Shown here: piece by piece, positions 15,977-23,196 of the stretch | How positions within the stretch are numbered: position 1 is the stretch's first letter | Layout of the letters: every line of letters begins with the position of its first letter | From: Negativicutes bacterium | GTDB lineage: Bacteria; Bacillota_C; Negativicutes; Sporomusales_B; JARLHX01 | Direction: 5' to 3' | Length of the DNA: 34,597 nt | Assembly (NCBI GenBank): GCA_031292015.1 | Contig: JARLHY010000086.1 | Span: forward strand, 1 to 34,597 | Position numbers and translations under genes: made by a program | Notes under the pieces: generated by a model | What the model was told of the DNA's origin: nothing | Seen by the model: only the letters and a program-made list of their open reading frames with translations | The model's database searches: none

Positions 15977-16200
15977 AGGAATCGCCTCCTTCTTAATATA
16001 GCGTATTGGCGAAGGCGGCGAGATGTTCCGCGAATCTTGCCGTCGGCATATCATATACGTTTCTCGCGCCGGTAACACGCGCCGGGTCTGATCTGGCGGA
16101 CATTCCAGGCTGACTCTCCGGGGCAGATGCCGATTTGGCATGCGTAGCCCTTATCGCCTCGGCATAGAATATAGTCAGGATTTCACGAAGGAGTGATAAA
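15977..16200. other. Divergent intergenic region, nothing else recognised
   Basis: About 220 bases upstream of the M29 aminopeptidase gene and of the possible 44-codon gene. It should hold promoters for both, but no convincing -35/-10 pair or operator was identified by eye. Confidence 0.3.
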
Positions 16201-17424
16201 ATGGACGAACGGCTGGGAAAATACGCCCGCCTTATTGTCAAAACCGGCGTAAATATTCAACAAGGTCAGACCCTGGTGGTAACATCCCCCATCGAGTGTG
16301 CTGATTTTGCCCGCCTTATCGCCGAGACGGCGTACAAAGAGGGGGCCAGAGAAGTTGTAATGCAGTGGCAGGACGAGCTGTCCGCCAAAATCAGATTTTT
16401 GCTGGCCCCGGATGAGGTGTTCGGCGAGTTTCCTTCCTGGCGGCGCGATTTTTACATGTACTACGTCAACAGCGGAGCCGCCTTTGTAGCCCTTGCCGCC
16501 GAGGACCCCGAACTGCTCAAAGAGGTTGACCCGGCCAGAATTGTTGCCCAGCAGAAATCCTCCAGCGAGGCTCTCATTCACTACCGGCGGAAACTGATGA
16601 ATCACGAAAATTCCTGGTGTGTCGCTTCTATGCCCACCAAAGCCTGGGCCGACAAGGTGTTTCCCGCTGAGGCCCGGGCGGAAGACCTTCTTCTTGACGC
16701 GATACTGAAAAGCGTCAGGATTGACACGGTCGACCCTGTGGCGGCCTGGGCCGGCCATGTCAAAAAACTCGAAAAGTGGCGGGAGTTCCTGAACACCGCC
16801 AGCTTTCAGTTCCTCCACTACGAAAATAGCCTCGGTACCGACCTCACCATCGAGTTGCCGGAGAGGCATATCTGGCAGGGCGGAGCCGAAAAAAACGCCG
16901 CCGGCGTGACGTTTATGGCCAACATGCCGACCGAGGAAGTCTTTACCCTGCCCAAACGCAGCGGCGTAAACGGCAAGGTCTTTGCCTCCAAACCACTTAT
17001 TTACAACAGCACGGTTATCGATAAATTTTCCCTCACCTTCAGGGAAGGCAGGGTGATCGACTTTGCGGCCGAGGTCGGCCAGGATATCCTGAAAGGATTG
17101 CTGGATACCGACGAGGGAGCAGGTTATCTTGGTGAAGTGGCCCTTGTGCCTGACGACTCACCGATATCAAACTCCGGGATCCTCTTTTATAACACCTTGT
17201 TCGATGAAAATGCCTCCTGCCACCTGGCCCTCGGCAAGGCCTACCCCATCTGTGTCCAAGGCGGCGACAAGCTGGCTGAAACCGAACTGGTCGCCAGCGG
17301 CATCAACGACTCGCTGATCCATGTCGACTTTATGATCGGCACCAAAGACCTGACGATAACCGGCATAACAAGAGATGGCAAGAAGGTGGCGGTATTCCGG
17401 GACGGGAATTTCGCCGACTTTTAG
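16201..17424 (+). CDS. M29-family aminopeptidase (aminopeptidase T/S-like)
   Basis: A 407-residue metallo-aminopeptidase of family M29 that removes N-terminal residues from peptides in the cytoplasm. The two-metal site is recognisable: E246 (PTEEVF), E312 (LGEVAL), H341 and Y348 (CHLALGKAY), H374 and D376 (HVDFMIG). Length matches the family (about 400-410). ATG at 16201 follows CGAAGGAGTGATAAA. It is monocistronic and probably has a housekeeping role in peptide turnover. Confidence 0.95.
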   Translation: MDERLGKYARLIVKTGVNIQQGQTLVVTSPIECADFARLIAETAYKEGAREVVMQWQDELSAKIRFLLAPDEVFGEFPSWRRDFYMYYVNSGAAFVALAAEDPELLKEVDPARIVAQQKSSSEALIHYRRKLMNHENSWCVASMPTKAWADKVFPAEARAEDLLLDAILKSVRIDTVDPVAAWAGHVKKLEKWREFLNTASFQFLHYENSLGTDLTIELPERHIWQGGAEKNAAGVTFMANMPTEEVFTLPKRSGVNGKVFASKPLIYNSTVIDKFSLTFREGRVIDFAAEVGQDILKGLLDTDEGAGYLGEVALVPDDSPISNSGILFYNTLFDENASCHLALGKAYPICVQGGDKLAETELVASGINDSLIHVDFMIGTKDLTITGITRDGKKVAVFRDGNFADF

Positions 17425-17448
17425 CCGCTGATCAAATCCGCTGCGGCG

Positions 17449-18072
17449 CTAGGGTGTTGACGGCCAGCTACGCGAGTACTCCGCGTTGCAGGACAGACAG
17501 GCAATCTTTCCTTCCCGCAGGCGGGCGCGGGGCTCCATCACCGATTCGCCGCAGAAGTCGCAGGTTACCGAGCCGAATATTTTTGCCGGCTGCGGCAGCG
17601 GCACCTCCACCGTTTCGATCTTGAAAAGCCTGTCGGTATCCATTGTCAGGAGTTGCCTGATCTTTTCCTGCTGCATCGTTTGGAACTCCCGCTGCTGCTC
17701 GGCGGTGGCACAGCCGCCGAACACGGCGGAACGCAGGTTTTCCTGGGCGGCGGACGGAGTAAATACCTTGGTCGTCATGACAACCCGTACAGCCTTATTC
17801 TGGCTGCGACTGGCGATGGTATAGGCCTGTTTGCCGTAATCCCGGAAAAAGAGGTTGCCTTTTCCTATGGTACAGCCGAGCAGGGACTGGACGGCGTCGA
17901 TACCGCAGGCATCGGTTTCGACGATGGCGACCAGTTCTTCATCCTCGGCCCGCTCCACCTGCAGCTTCTCCATGGCCGCCTTGGCCGCCCGGTAGCCGAT
18001 GGCCAGGCCGGGACAGAAGTGTCCATGGAAATCGATGGCCTTTCGCAAATCCTCCGGATAGTCTTGATTCAA
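17449..18072 (-). CDS. FmdE-like protein with C-terminal zinc ribbon
   Basis: A 207-residue protein with an FmdE domain (about 5-150), including the signature DFHGHFCPGL (C20) and the Cys in ETDACGID. A C4 zinc ribbon closes it (C171, C174, C192, C195: CDFC...CLSC). FmdE was named from formylmethanofuran dehydrogenase operons, but stand-alone versions are common in anaerobes without that pathway and are thought to bind metals, perhaps molybdenum/tungsten-enzyme related. TTG at 18072 is chosen because GGGAGG lies 8 bases upstream and the N-terminus MNQDYPEDL fits the family. A longer reading to 18252 has no good ribosome site. Confidence 0.9.
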   Translation of the reverse strand: MNQDYPEDLRKAIDFHGHFCPGLAIGYRAAKAAMEKLQVERAEDEELVAIVETDACGIDAVQSLLGCTIGKGNLFFRDYGKQAYTIASRSQNKAVRVVMTTKVFTPSAAQENLRSAVFGGCATAEQQREFQTMQQEKIRQLLTMDTDRLFKIETVEVPLPQPAKIFGSVTCDFCGESVMEPRARLREGKIACLSCNAEYSRSWPSTP

Positions 18073-18188
18073 ACCAAGCGCCTCCCAAAATGTTTTTTTT
18101 CGCTGACACCGGCAGCGGCTTCGTGAGTTCGTAACCATAAACATAGTATTCTTTCTCTGCCGCGGCTTCCCGCACCTGTCCGGTGGAG

Positions 18189-18217
18189 TTGCAAATTCCG
18201 AAAAACTGACGTATGGT
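18189..18217 (+). promoter_or_regulatory. Candidate promoter for the TVP38-family gene
   Basis: TTGCAA (18189-18194), 17 bases, TATGGT (18212-18217), with the ATG at 18251. Confidence 0.4.
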
Positions 18218-18250
18218 AAGAAGAGGCCAGTTGAGGGAGTGGAGGCAAAC

Positions 18251-18937
18251 ATGGCGGATTCAAAACCTGTCGGCCGGATTGTTTTAGTTTTCGCCGCTCT
18301 GCTTGTCGTCAGCGGCTATCTTATGAAACCGGAGTTCTTCCGGGACGTGGCACAACTTCTGCGGGTCGGCGACGTTGCCTATAGCATCCAGTTGATTCAG
18401 TCTTATGGCCAATACGCGAAACTGGCGGTTTTCGCCATCATCGTCCTGATCAATATCCTGGCCGTTCTGCCGAATATCTTTGTGCTGGCAGCTGCCGGAG
18501 CGCTCTTTGGCATCGTGGAGGGAACCCTTGTGGCCTGGGCGGCCGAAACCGTCGGCGTATCTGTCAGTTTTCTGCTGATGCGCTATCTCTTTCGTCGACC
18601 GGCCGAAAAATTCATCGAGCGCCGCGGCGCACATCACCGGCTGAAAGAACTCAGCGGCAGCAACGGTTTTCGCATCATTCTGCTGGCCCGGAGTACCCCT
18701 TATGTTCCGTCCGGCTTGATCACTGCTCTGGCCGCTCTGAGCCGCGTCCGCTTCCGGGACCACTTTTTGGCAACAGCCATCGGCAAGCTGCCGTCAGCCT
18801 GGGTCGAGGTGACGGTGGGGCACGACCTGTTTTCCTACCGCGCTCACCTGATACGGCTGGTTATGTTGATCGTTGCATCCGGCTTGGTCTATTTCCTTGT
18901 TCTGCGGGGCAGACGCCGCCCGATGGAAAAAGACTGA
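18251..18937 (+). CDS. TVP38/TMEM64 family membrane protein
   Basis: A 228-residue integral membrane protein of the TVP38/TMEM64 (VTT/DedA-related) family. It shows five or so hydrophobic segments, the glycine-rich AAGALFGIVEGT re-entrant region, and the conserved RSTPYVPSGLITALAALS segment. Related proteins act in lipid or undecaprenyl phosphate scrambling, but the role of this branch is not settled. ATG at 18251 follows TGGAGGCAAAC; an in-frame GTG 12 bases earlier is less likely. Divergent from the FmdE-like gene and convergent with the LysR gene. Confidence 0.92.
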   Translation: MADSKPVGRIVLVFAALLVVSGYLMKPEFFRDVAQLLRVGDVAYSIQLIQSYGQYAKLAVFAIIVLINILAVLPNIFVLAAAGALFGIVEGTLVAWAAETVGVSVSFLLMRYLFRRPAEKFIERRGAHHRLKELSGSNGFRIILLARSTPYVPSGLITALAALSRVRFRDHFLATAIGKLPSAWVEVTVGHDLFSYRAHLIRLVMLIVASGLVYFLVLRGRRRPMEKD

Positions 18938-18967
18938 GCCAATCCAGCCTGTTGTCTGAAACTGTCT

Positions 18968-19010
18968 AAAAAGGCCTGCGGCACCGTAATGGATGCCTGC
19001 AGGCCTTTTT
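18968..19010. terminator. Bidirectional intrinsic terminator
   Basis: AAAAAGGCCTGC (18968-18979) pairs with GCAGGCCTTTTT (18999-19010) between the convergent TVP38-family and LysR genes. Confidence 0.9.
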
Positions 19011-19039
19011 GCTGCGCCGAATTGTTGGACAGACGATAT

Positions 19040-19936
19040 TCAGTCTATGGCCGGAAAGCCTTCCTTGCTGCGCAATACGTCCAGGAAAATCTCCGTCGCT
19101 TTCGTATGGAAAGGCATGGCCGGCGTTACCAGGGAGAAATTGCGTAAAATGGGTGCTCCGGCTATCTGGAGCCTTATCAGATTACCTGTCGCTAGCTCTT
19201 TGCGAACCGCCCACTGTGATAACAGACTGATCCCCAGGCCTGCTTCCACCGATTCCTTGATAATTTGCGTGCTGCCAAATTCCATCATATCCTCCGGGAA
19301 AAATTGCAGCGCGGCAAACATTTTTTCGGTGGCCTCCCTAGTTCCCGATCCGGCTTCGCGGATAATCCACGGTTCTTTGTTCAATTCCCGAATCGACACT
19401 TTTTTTTGTTTCACGAACCGGTGGGTGGGAGAACAAACCACATACATCTGGTCTTGGGCAAAAGCTTCGATGGTTAGCCGGTCGTGGTGGAACTCGCCCT
19501 CGATGATCCCGACCTCTATTTTATGAGTGAGGACCAATTCGGCGATGTCGCGGGTATTGCCGATGCTGATAACCGGTTTTACCAATGGGTAGCGTTCATG
19601 CAGCGCGGCTATGATATGGGGCAGCACATATTCCCCAAAGGTGTAACTGGCGCCAATCGATAAAACTCCGCGCGCCGTGTGCAGCAGATCGTCAACCAGA
19701 CACTGCATCCGGGTATACAGCCCCAGTATCTCTCTGGCGTGGTGGTATACCACTTCACCCGCCTTGTTCAACCTCACGTACTTGTTGTTGCGTTCCAGAA
19801 GCTTGCTGCCAACCGTCCGTTCCAGGGTCTGAATGTACTGGCTGACCGCAGGCTGGGTCATGCACAATTCTTCCGCCGCCCGGGTAAAGTTCCTTTTCTC
19901 GGCGACAGTCACAAAAACCAGCAAAGTTTGATCCAA
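19040..19936 (-). CDS. LysR-family regulator, YeiE/CysL-like
   Basis: A 298-residue LysR protein with an N-terminal HTH (FTRAAEELCMTQPAVSQYIQ) and a co-inducer domain. The TTG at 19936 follows GGGGAG with a 6-base spacer and gives MDQTLLVFVTVAEKRNF, the normal LysR start; the longer ATG reading to 19984 would run through the operator-like palindrome. It is divergent from a YeiH-family gene, the same arrangement as yeiE-yeiH in enterobacteria, where YeiE has been linked to sulfite stress. By that analogy it may sense sulfite or another sulfur anion. Confidence 0.92.
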   Translation of the reverse strand: MDQTLLVFVTVAEKRNFTRAAEELCMTQPAVSQYIQTLERTVGSKLLERNNKYVRLNKAGEVVYHHAREILGLYTRMQCLVDDLLHTARGVLSIGASYTFGEYVLPHIIAALHERYPLVKPVISIGNTRDIAELVLTHKIEVGIIEGEFHHDRLTIEAFAQDQMYVVCSPTHRFVKQKKVSIRELNKEPWIIREAGSGTREATEKMFAALQFFPEDMMEFGSTQIIKESVEAGLGISLLSQWAVRKELATGNLIRLQIAGAPILRNFSLVTPAMPFHTKATEIFLDVLRSKEGFPAID

Positions 19937-19973
19937 TTTTTTCTCCCCGCTTATCGTTGATATATAATTACTT

Positions 19974-19993
19974 ATCATTAACATTATAATGAT
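19974..19993. promoter_or_regulatory. LysR operator-like palindrome
   Basis: ATCATTA (19974-19980) and TAATGAT (19987-19993) form an inverted repeat of the T-N11-A type in the AT-rich gap between the divergent LysR and YeiH genes. Confidence 0.55.
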
Positions 19994-20051
19994 TTATTTT
20001 ACTTATTTCAATCTATGCCTTATGCTGGAAAAAAGCAGCGGAGGCGATAAG

Positions 20052-21089
20052 ATGACAACCCTGGTCAAACATTGGCTGTCGACAACCCAGTCGACAATTT
20101 ACGAATACCCCGGCTGGTCGAAGCTGGCAGGCATAGTATTTACGCTGGTGATCGCCTGTGCCGGTTATGTGTTGTCAAAATCGCCCGGATTTGATCATGT
20201 CGGGCAATTGGCCTGCGCCATCCTGCTTGCGGTGGTTTACCGGCAATTTTGGGGCTATCCGGAACAGCTCCGGGCCGGCATACAGTTTTCAGCCAAAAGA
20301 TTGCTGCGGCTGGCTATTATTTTATTCGGCCTAAAATTAAACATCGACATAATCTTTAACCAAGGCCTGACATTGCTTGTTTACGACACCGGCACCATCG
20401 TTTTCTCCATCGCGACAACCCTTGTGCTGGCGAAATTACTGAAAGCCGACATGGCAATCTCGATTCTTCTCGGAATCGGCACCGGCGTTTGCGGGGCGGC
20501 CGCCATTGCCGCGGTATCGTCGATCATCAGGGCGGAAGATGAAGATACCGCTATTGGTGTGGGGATTATCGCCCTGGTTGGAACGATATTCGCCGTCGGG
20601 TACACGCTTTTAAGGCCCCTGGTTCATTTGACAAGCATTCAATACGGAATATGGTCAGGGATAAGCCTCCACGAGATCGCCCATGTCGCCTTGGCCGCCG
20701 CTCCCGCCGGGCAGGACGCCCTGGCGATCGGATTGCTGGCGAAACTCGGGCGGGTCTTCCTGCTTGTGCCGCTCAGCTTTATCCTGATGTACTGGATGAA
20801 GCGGACAGGAAAAAACCGGTCAGATGCTCCGGTTGATTTTCCCTGGTTTCTTGTCGGGTTTATTGCCATGAGCCTGCTTGGAAGCTATGTGTTCGGCAAA
20901 TATATCATTTTGCCCCACCCCGTCACTGACGCCGTTTCCGACGCCACGACCCTCGTGTTGACCATGGCGATGGTGGGCCTTGGCCTGAATGTAAGCCTGC
21001 GGGATCTGCGGACAAAGGCGTTAAAACCGCTTCTGGCCATGACGGTCACATCCCTCCTGCTTTCCGTACTGACACTGCAGGTTCTGTGA
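20052..21089 (+). CDS. YeiH-family putative sulfate/anion exporter (UPF0324)
   Basis: A 345-residue membrane protein with about 10 hydrophobic helices. It carries the YeiH-family signatures RLLRLAIILFGLKL, the glycine-rich GIGTGVCGAAAIAAVSS, and SLHEIAHVALAAAPAG. The family is annotated as putative sulfate exporters, though direct transport evidence is limited. ATG at 20052 follows GGAGGCGATAAG; upstream in-frame codons lack a ribosome site. Divergent from the LysR gene that probably controls it, and followed by a long terminator hairpin. Confidence 0.93.
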   Translation: MTTLVKHWLSTTQSTIYEYPGWSKLAGIVFTLVIACAGYVLSKSPGFDHVGQLACAILLAVVYRQFWGYPEQLRAGIQFSAKRLLRLAIILFGLKLNIDIIFNQGLTLLVYDTGTIVFSIATTLVLAKLLKADMAISILLGIGTGVCGAAAIAAVSSIIRAEDEDTAIGVGIIALVGTIFAVGYTLLRPLVHLTSIQYGIWSGISLHEIAHVALAAAPAGQDALAIGLLAKLGRVFLLVPLSFILMYWMKRTGKNRSDAPVDFPWFLVGFIAMSLLGSYVFGKYIILPHPVTDAVSDATTLVLTMAMVGLGLNVSLRDLRTKALKPLLAMTVTSLLLSVLTLQVL

Positions 21090-21116
21090 CCGGCAGGCGC
21101 AGTCGAATATACTTGG

Positions 21117-21163
21117 AACAAACACGAAATACGCCGGGGTATCCAGCGTATTTCGTGTTTGTT
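21117..21163. terminator. Long perfect hairpin, terminator of the YeiH-family gene
   Basis: An 18-bp perfect stem (21117-21134 with 21146-21163) has an 11-base loop and ends in GTTTGTT. It is nearly symmetrical and can also stop transcription coming from the NlpC/P60 gene on the minus strand. Confidence 0.8.
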
Positions 21164-21176
21164 GAGAAACCTGTTC

Positions 21177-21420
21177 TTCAGGCCGCTTGCGAAATCCCCA
21201 GATGCACGACGGCCCCACTGACCGCAGCACCGTTTCCTCCGAGACATGGTTTGTACAGGACGGTATGCGTCGACTAATTTAACAGCATCGCGCGCGTACT
21301 GGGAAGTACGCTAGCAATGGGGCAGCGGGGCCAAGTGCGTAGCTTTTATGCTTCAGCGTTTAGAGCTACGGCCTACCCTTTACGGGTACAAAGCAGATGG
21401 GGGTTGCAGAGCGGCCTGAA
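21177..21420. repeat. Structured dispersed repeat, copy 1 (244 bp)
   Basis: Copy 1 of a repeat whose partner is at 22956-23196, same orientation, at about 80% identity by eye. The ends form an inverted repeat, TTCAGGCCGCT (21177-21187) with AGCGGCCTGAA (21410-21420). An inner stem is 21194-21199 with 21399-21404. GGCCCC (21211-21216) can pair with GGGGCC (21327-21332). A hairpin GCGTACT-GGGA-AGTACGC is at 21294-21311, and TACCC/GGGTA and CGTAGCT/AGCTACG hairpins follow. It has no plausible coding frame. It lies between the YeiH terminator and the 3' end of the NlpC/P60 gene (19 bases from its stop). Confidence 0.9.
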
Positions 21421-21439
21421 TTAGCGGCGGCAAAGGCAG

Positions 21440-22363
21440 CTAAACCGCGTAGCGCCTGGCCCCCCAGTATTCCTGGCGGTAAGGCTCATCGTCGACTCTG
21501 CTCTCCTTGATTGCGTCCTTGCTTTCCGGCGAGTGAATCATCATTCCGTCGGCGGCGTACATCGCCACATGATGAATATAGCCTTTGCCGTTTTCGGTCG
21601 CGAAAAACAGCAGATCGCCGGTGGCGAGGCTTTTTCTACCCACCGGGAAACCTTCCTGGGACTGTTGCTTGGAATTGCGGGGCAGATATATACCCTGGGA
21701 CTGGTAAAGGCGGAAAGTAAAGCCGGAACAATCATAGCCATAAATCGAGGTGCCTCCCCACAGATACCGAAGCCCGAGGAATTGCCTGGCCGCGTCTACA
21801 ATGTTTTTCCTGGAAAAGCACAGATCGGCGGCTTTATGTCCTTCGCCTCTGGTGAGATAACCGCAGCCCCCGTCCGGCAGCCGGAGAGTAAAACTTGTTT
21901 GGCTTTCCGCCAGAACCGGCAGCCGCACCTGAAAGCCAAGAGTGCCCAGCGGTTGGGTCAGACAGGCGTCCTGGAACAAGGTCGCCCTGGGCACTATGAT
22001 TACCGCTTCCGGCCGGCAGAGCTGCTCCTTCAGGTAGCTGCCGTTCTGGCTGACCTGGTCGGCCGGAACCCAGCCGACCTGTCCCCAGCGGTTGTCCCTT
22101 GTCCGCTGAACCACCGCGGCGATGTTCAACCAATCGCCCTGCCGGTCGAGGATGACCACCCGCTCGCCGAATATCGCCATGGTATTGACCTTGTCGACCA
22201 GCCACAGTCTTCTCGCCACATCAAGGCTCTCCGCCCATTTCGACGGTTGAGACGAGGCCCGCAGGCTGATATTTTCGTATTCGGGCTTTCCCGGGTCCGA
22301 CCAAAAGATGGCGAATGGAACATTGATCGCCCCGAATACCGGCTGTCTTGCCTCTTGCTCCAT
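21440..22363 (-). CDS. YkfC-like NlpC/P60 endopeptidase with SH3 domains
   Basis: A 307-residue protein. Bacterial SH3-like regions span about 30-175, followed by an NlpC/P60 cysteine peptidase domain (about 185-307) with C212 in GYDCSGF, H264/H265 in GYIHHVAMY and H277 in MIHSP. The spacing and the LWGGTSIYGYDCSGF and KGYIHHV wording resemble YkfC, which cleaves the gamma-D-Glu to diamino acid bond of muropeptides during recycling. I place the start at ATG 22363, five bases after the stop of the upstream Cys/Pro-rich gene, giving a protein without signal peptide. A longer reading to 22465 overlaps that gene and has only a poor signal-like stretch. Confidence 0.9.
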   Translation of the reverse strand: MEQEARQPVFGAINVPFAIFWSDPGKPEYENISLRASSQPSKWAESLDVARRLWLVDKVNTMAIFGERVVILDRQGDWLNIAAVVQRTRDNRWGQVGWVPADQVSQNGSYLKEQLCRPEAVIIVPRATLFQDACLTQPLGTLGFQVRLPVLAESQTSFTLRLPDGGCGYLTRGEGHKAADLCFSRKNIVDAARQFLGLRYLWGGTSIYGYDCSGFTFRLYQSQGIYLPRNSKQQSQEGFPVGRKSLATGDLLFFATENGKGYIHHVAMYAADGMMIHSPESKDAIKESRVDDEPYRQEYWGARRYAV

Positions 22364-22368
22364 ATCGG

Positions 22369-22578
22369 TCAATTCCCCCAATTCTCGCGCCTGGGCTGGG
22401 GCAGAGAGGAGGGGGAGCAGGACGGTCGGCATTTGGGCGGGCAGGGGCCGCACAGCGGGCGGCATAAAGGATAACAGGACGGGGTACAGACCGCCGGCGG
22501 GCCGCTTGGAGTGGTTTCGGCGTCCGCTTCATCGATGGCGGGAGCGGCAAAACCGTCCTTGCGAAACGTTAGGGACAT
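22369..22578 (-). CDS. Small Cys/Pro-rich protein upstream of the NlpC/P60 gene
   Basis: A 69-residue protein. The N-terminal 28 residues are ordinary (MSLTFRKDGFAAPAIDEADA), followed by eight Cys spaced by Pro-rich tripeptides and tetrapeptides (VCTPSC, PLCRPLCGPCPPKCRPSC). ATG at 22578 has AAGGAAGG six bases upstream, one of the better ribosome sites in this area. The stop is 5 bases before the NlpC start, so the two are likely translationally coupled. The Cys-Pro pattern resembles metal-binding or cross-linking coat proteins, but no family is recognised. It is possible that this frame and the NlpC frame were once one gene. Confidence 0.55.
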   Translation of the reverse strand: MSLTFRKDGFAAPAIDEADAETTPSGPPAVCTPSCYPLCRPLCGPCPPKCRPSCSPSSLPQPRRENWGN

Positions 22579-22659
22579 GCTAACCCTTCCTTTGCTGCAT
22601 AATAGAGAGGCTTTATTTACATTACATAATATGCGATTGATGACGAAAAGCGCCTCCGG

Positions 22660-22688
22660 TAAACAGCGGGGGTCAGACCACGTATACT
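22660..22688 (+). promoter_or_regulatory. Candidate promoter for the 66-residue protein gene
   Basis: TAAACA (22660-22665), 17 bases, TATACT (22683-22688); the start codon is at 22720. Confidence 0.45.
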
Positions 22689-22719
22689 ATATAGAACAAA
22701 AGAGTGGGAGGGGAAACGC

Positions 22720-22920
22720 ATGCTGTCGCTGCCAAAAATAAAAGCCGACATCGAAAGGGAACTGGCCGAATTTCCCAAGGAGAGCTGCGATCAGTTCGGT
22801 GATGACACCGTTGTCCGGCTGAACCATGAACGCCAGCTGCTGCAAAAACTGCTGGCCGTAACCGACGGCTTCATCCGCGAGCAGGCCGCCCTGGAACATC
22901 GCCTGGAAGCCTATATCTGA
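22720..22920 (+). CDS. Small helical protein of unknown function
   Basis: A 66-residue protein, acidic and predicted almost entirely helical (heptad-like Leu spacing in ERQLLQKLLAV). ATG at 22720 follows GTGGGAGGGGAAACGC, a strong ribosome site. It is divergent from the Cys/Pro-NlpC pair and followed 35 bases later by repeat copy 2. No family recognised. Confidence 0.75.
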   Translation: MLSLPKIKADIERELAEFPKESCDQFGDDTVVRLNHERQLLQKLLAVTDGFIREQAALEHRLEAYI

Positions 22921-22955
22921 CCTTTTGCAAACTTAGTTTTATTGATAATCTATCC

Positions 22956-23196
22956 TTCAGGCCGTTCAGAACCCCCCAGATGCAAGACGGCCCCGCGATC
23001 CGCAGCACCGTTTTCTCCGAGACATATTTGCAGTTAAGGGTTTGCACTGGCTAATTTAAAAGCAGCGACGCGTACTGGCAAGTACGCTAGCAATGGGGTT
23101 GTGGGGCCAAGTGCGTAGCTCTTACGCTTTAGCGTCTAGAGATACGGCCTACCCTTTACGGGTGCGCAGCAGATGAGGGGTTATCAACGGCCTGAA
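22956..23196. repeat. Structured dispersed repeat, copy 2 (241 bp)
   Basis: Copy 2 of the repeat at 21177-21420, same orientation. Terminal inverted repeat TTCAGGCCGTT (22956-22966) with AACGGCCTGAA (23186-23196); inner stem AACCCC (22970-22975) with GGGGTT (23177-23182). Base pairs at the tenth position of the outer stem (C-G in copy 1, T-A here) and in the inner stem differ by compensatory changes. The GCGTACT/AGTACGC and ACCC/GGGT hairpins and the GGCCCC/GGGGCC pairing are retained. Its right end overlaps the last codons of the amino acid permease on the minus strand. Confidence 0.9.

Noticed and set aside
16183..16869. Minus-strand open frame opposite the M29 aminopeptidase
   Set aside because: Antisense to metal-binding residues of the aminopeptidase and without its own signals.
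21021..21277. Small open frames within repeat copy 1
   Set aside because: Both strands of the repeat have short frames, but these are not maintained between the two copies; the conserved feature is base pairing, not coding.
21533..22474. 313-codon plus-strand open frame opposite the NlpC/P60 gene
   Set aside because: The minus strand has clear catalytic motifs; the plus frame has none.
21177..23196. Composite transposon bounded by the two repeats
   Set aside because: No transposase, no clear target-site duplication, and the genes between are ordinary chromosomal types; only a dispersed-element interpretation is kept.
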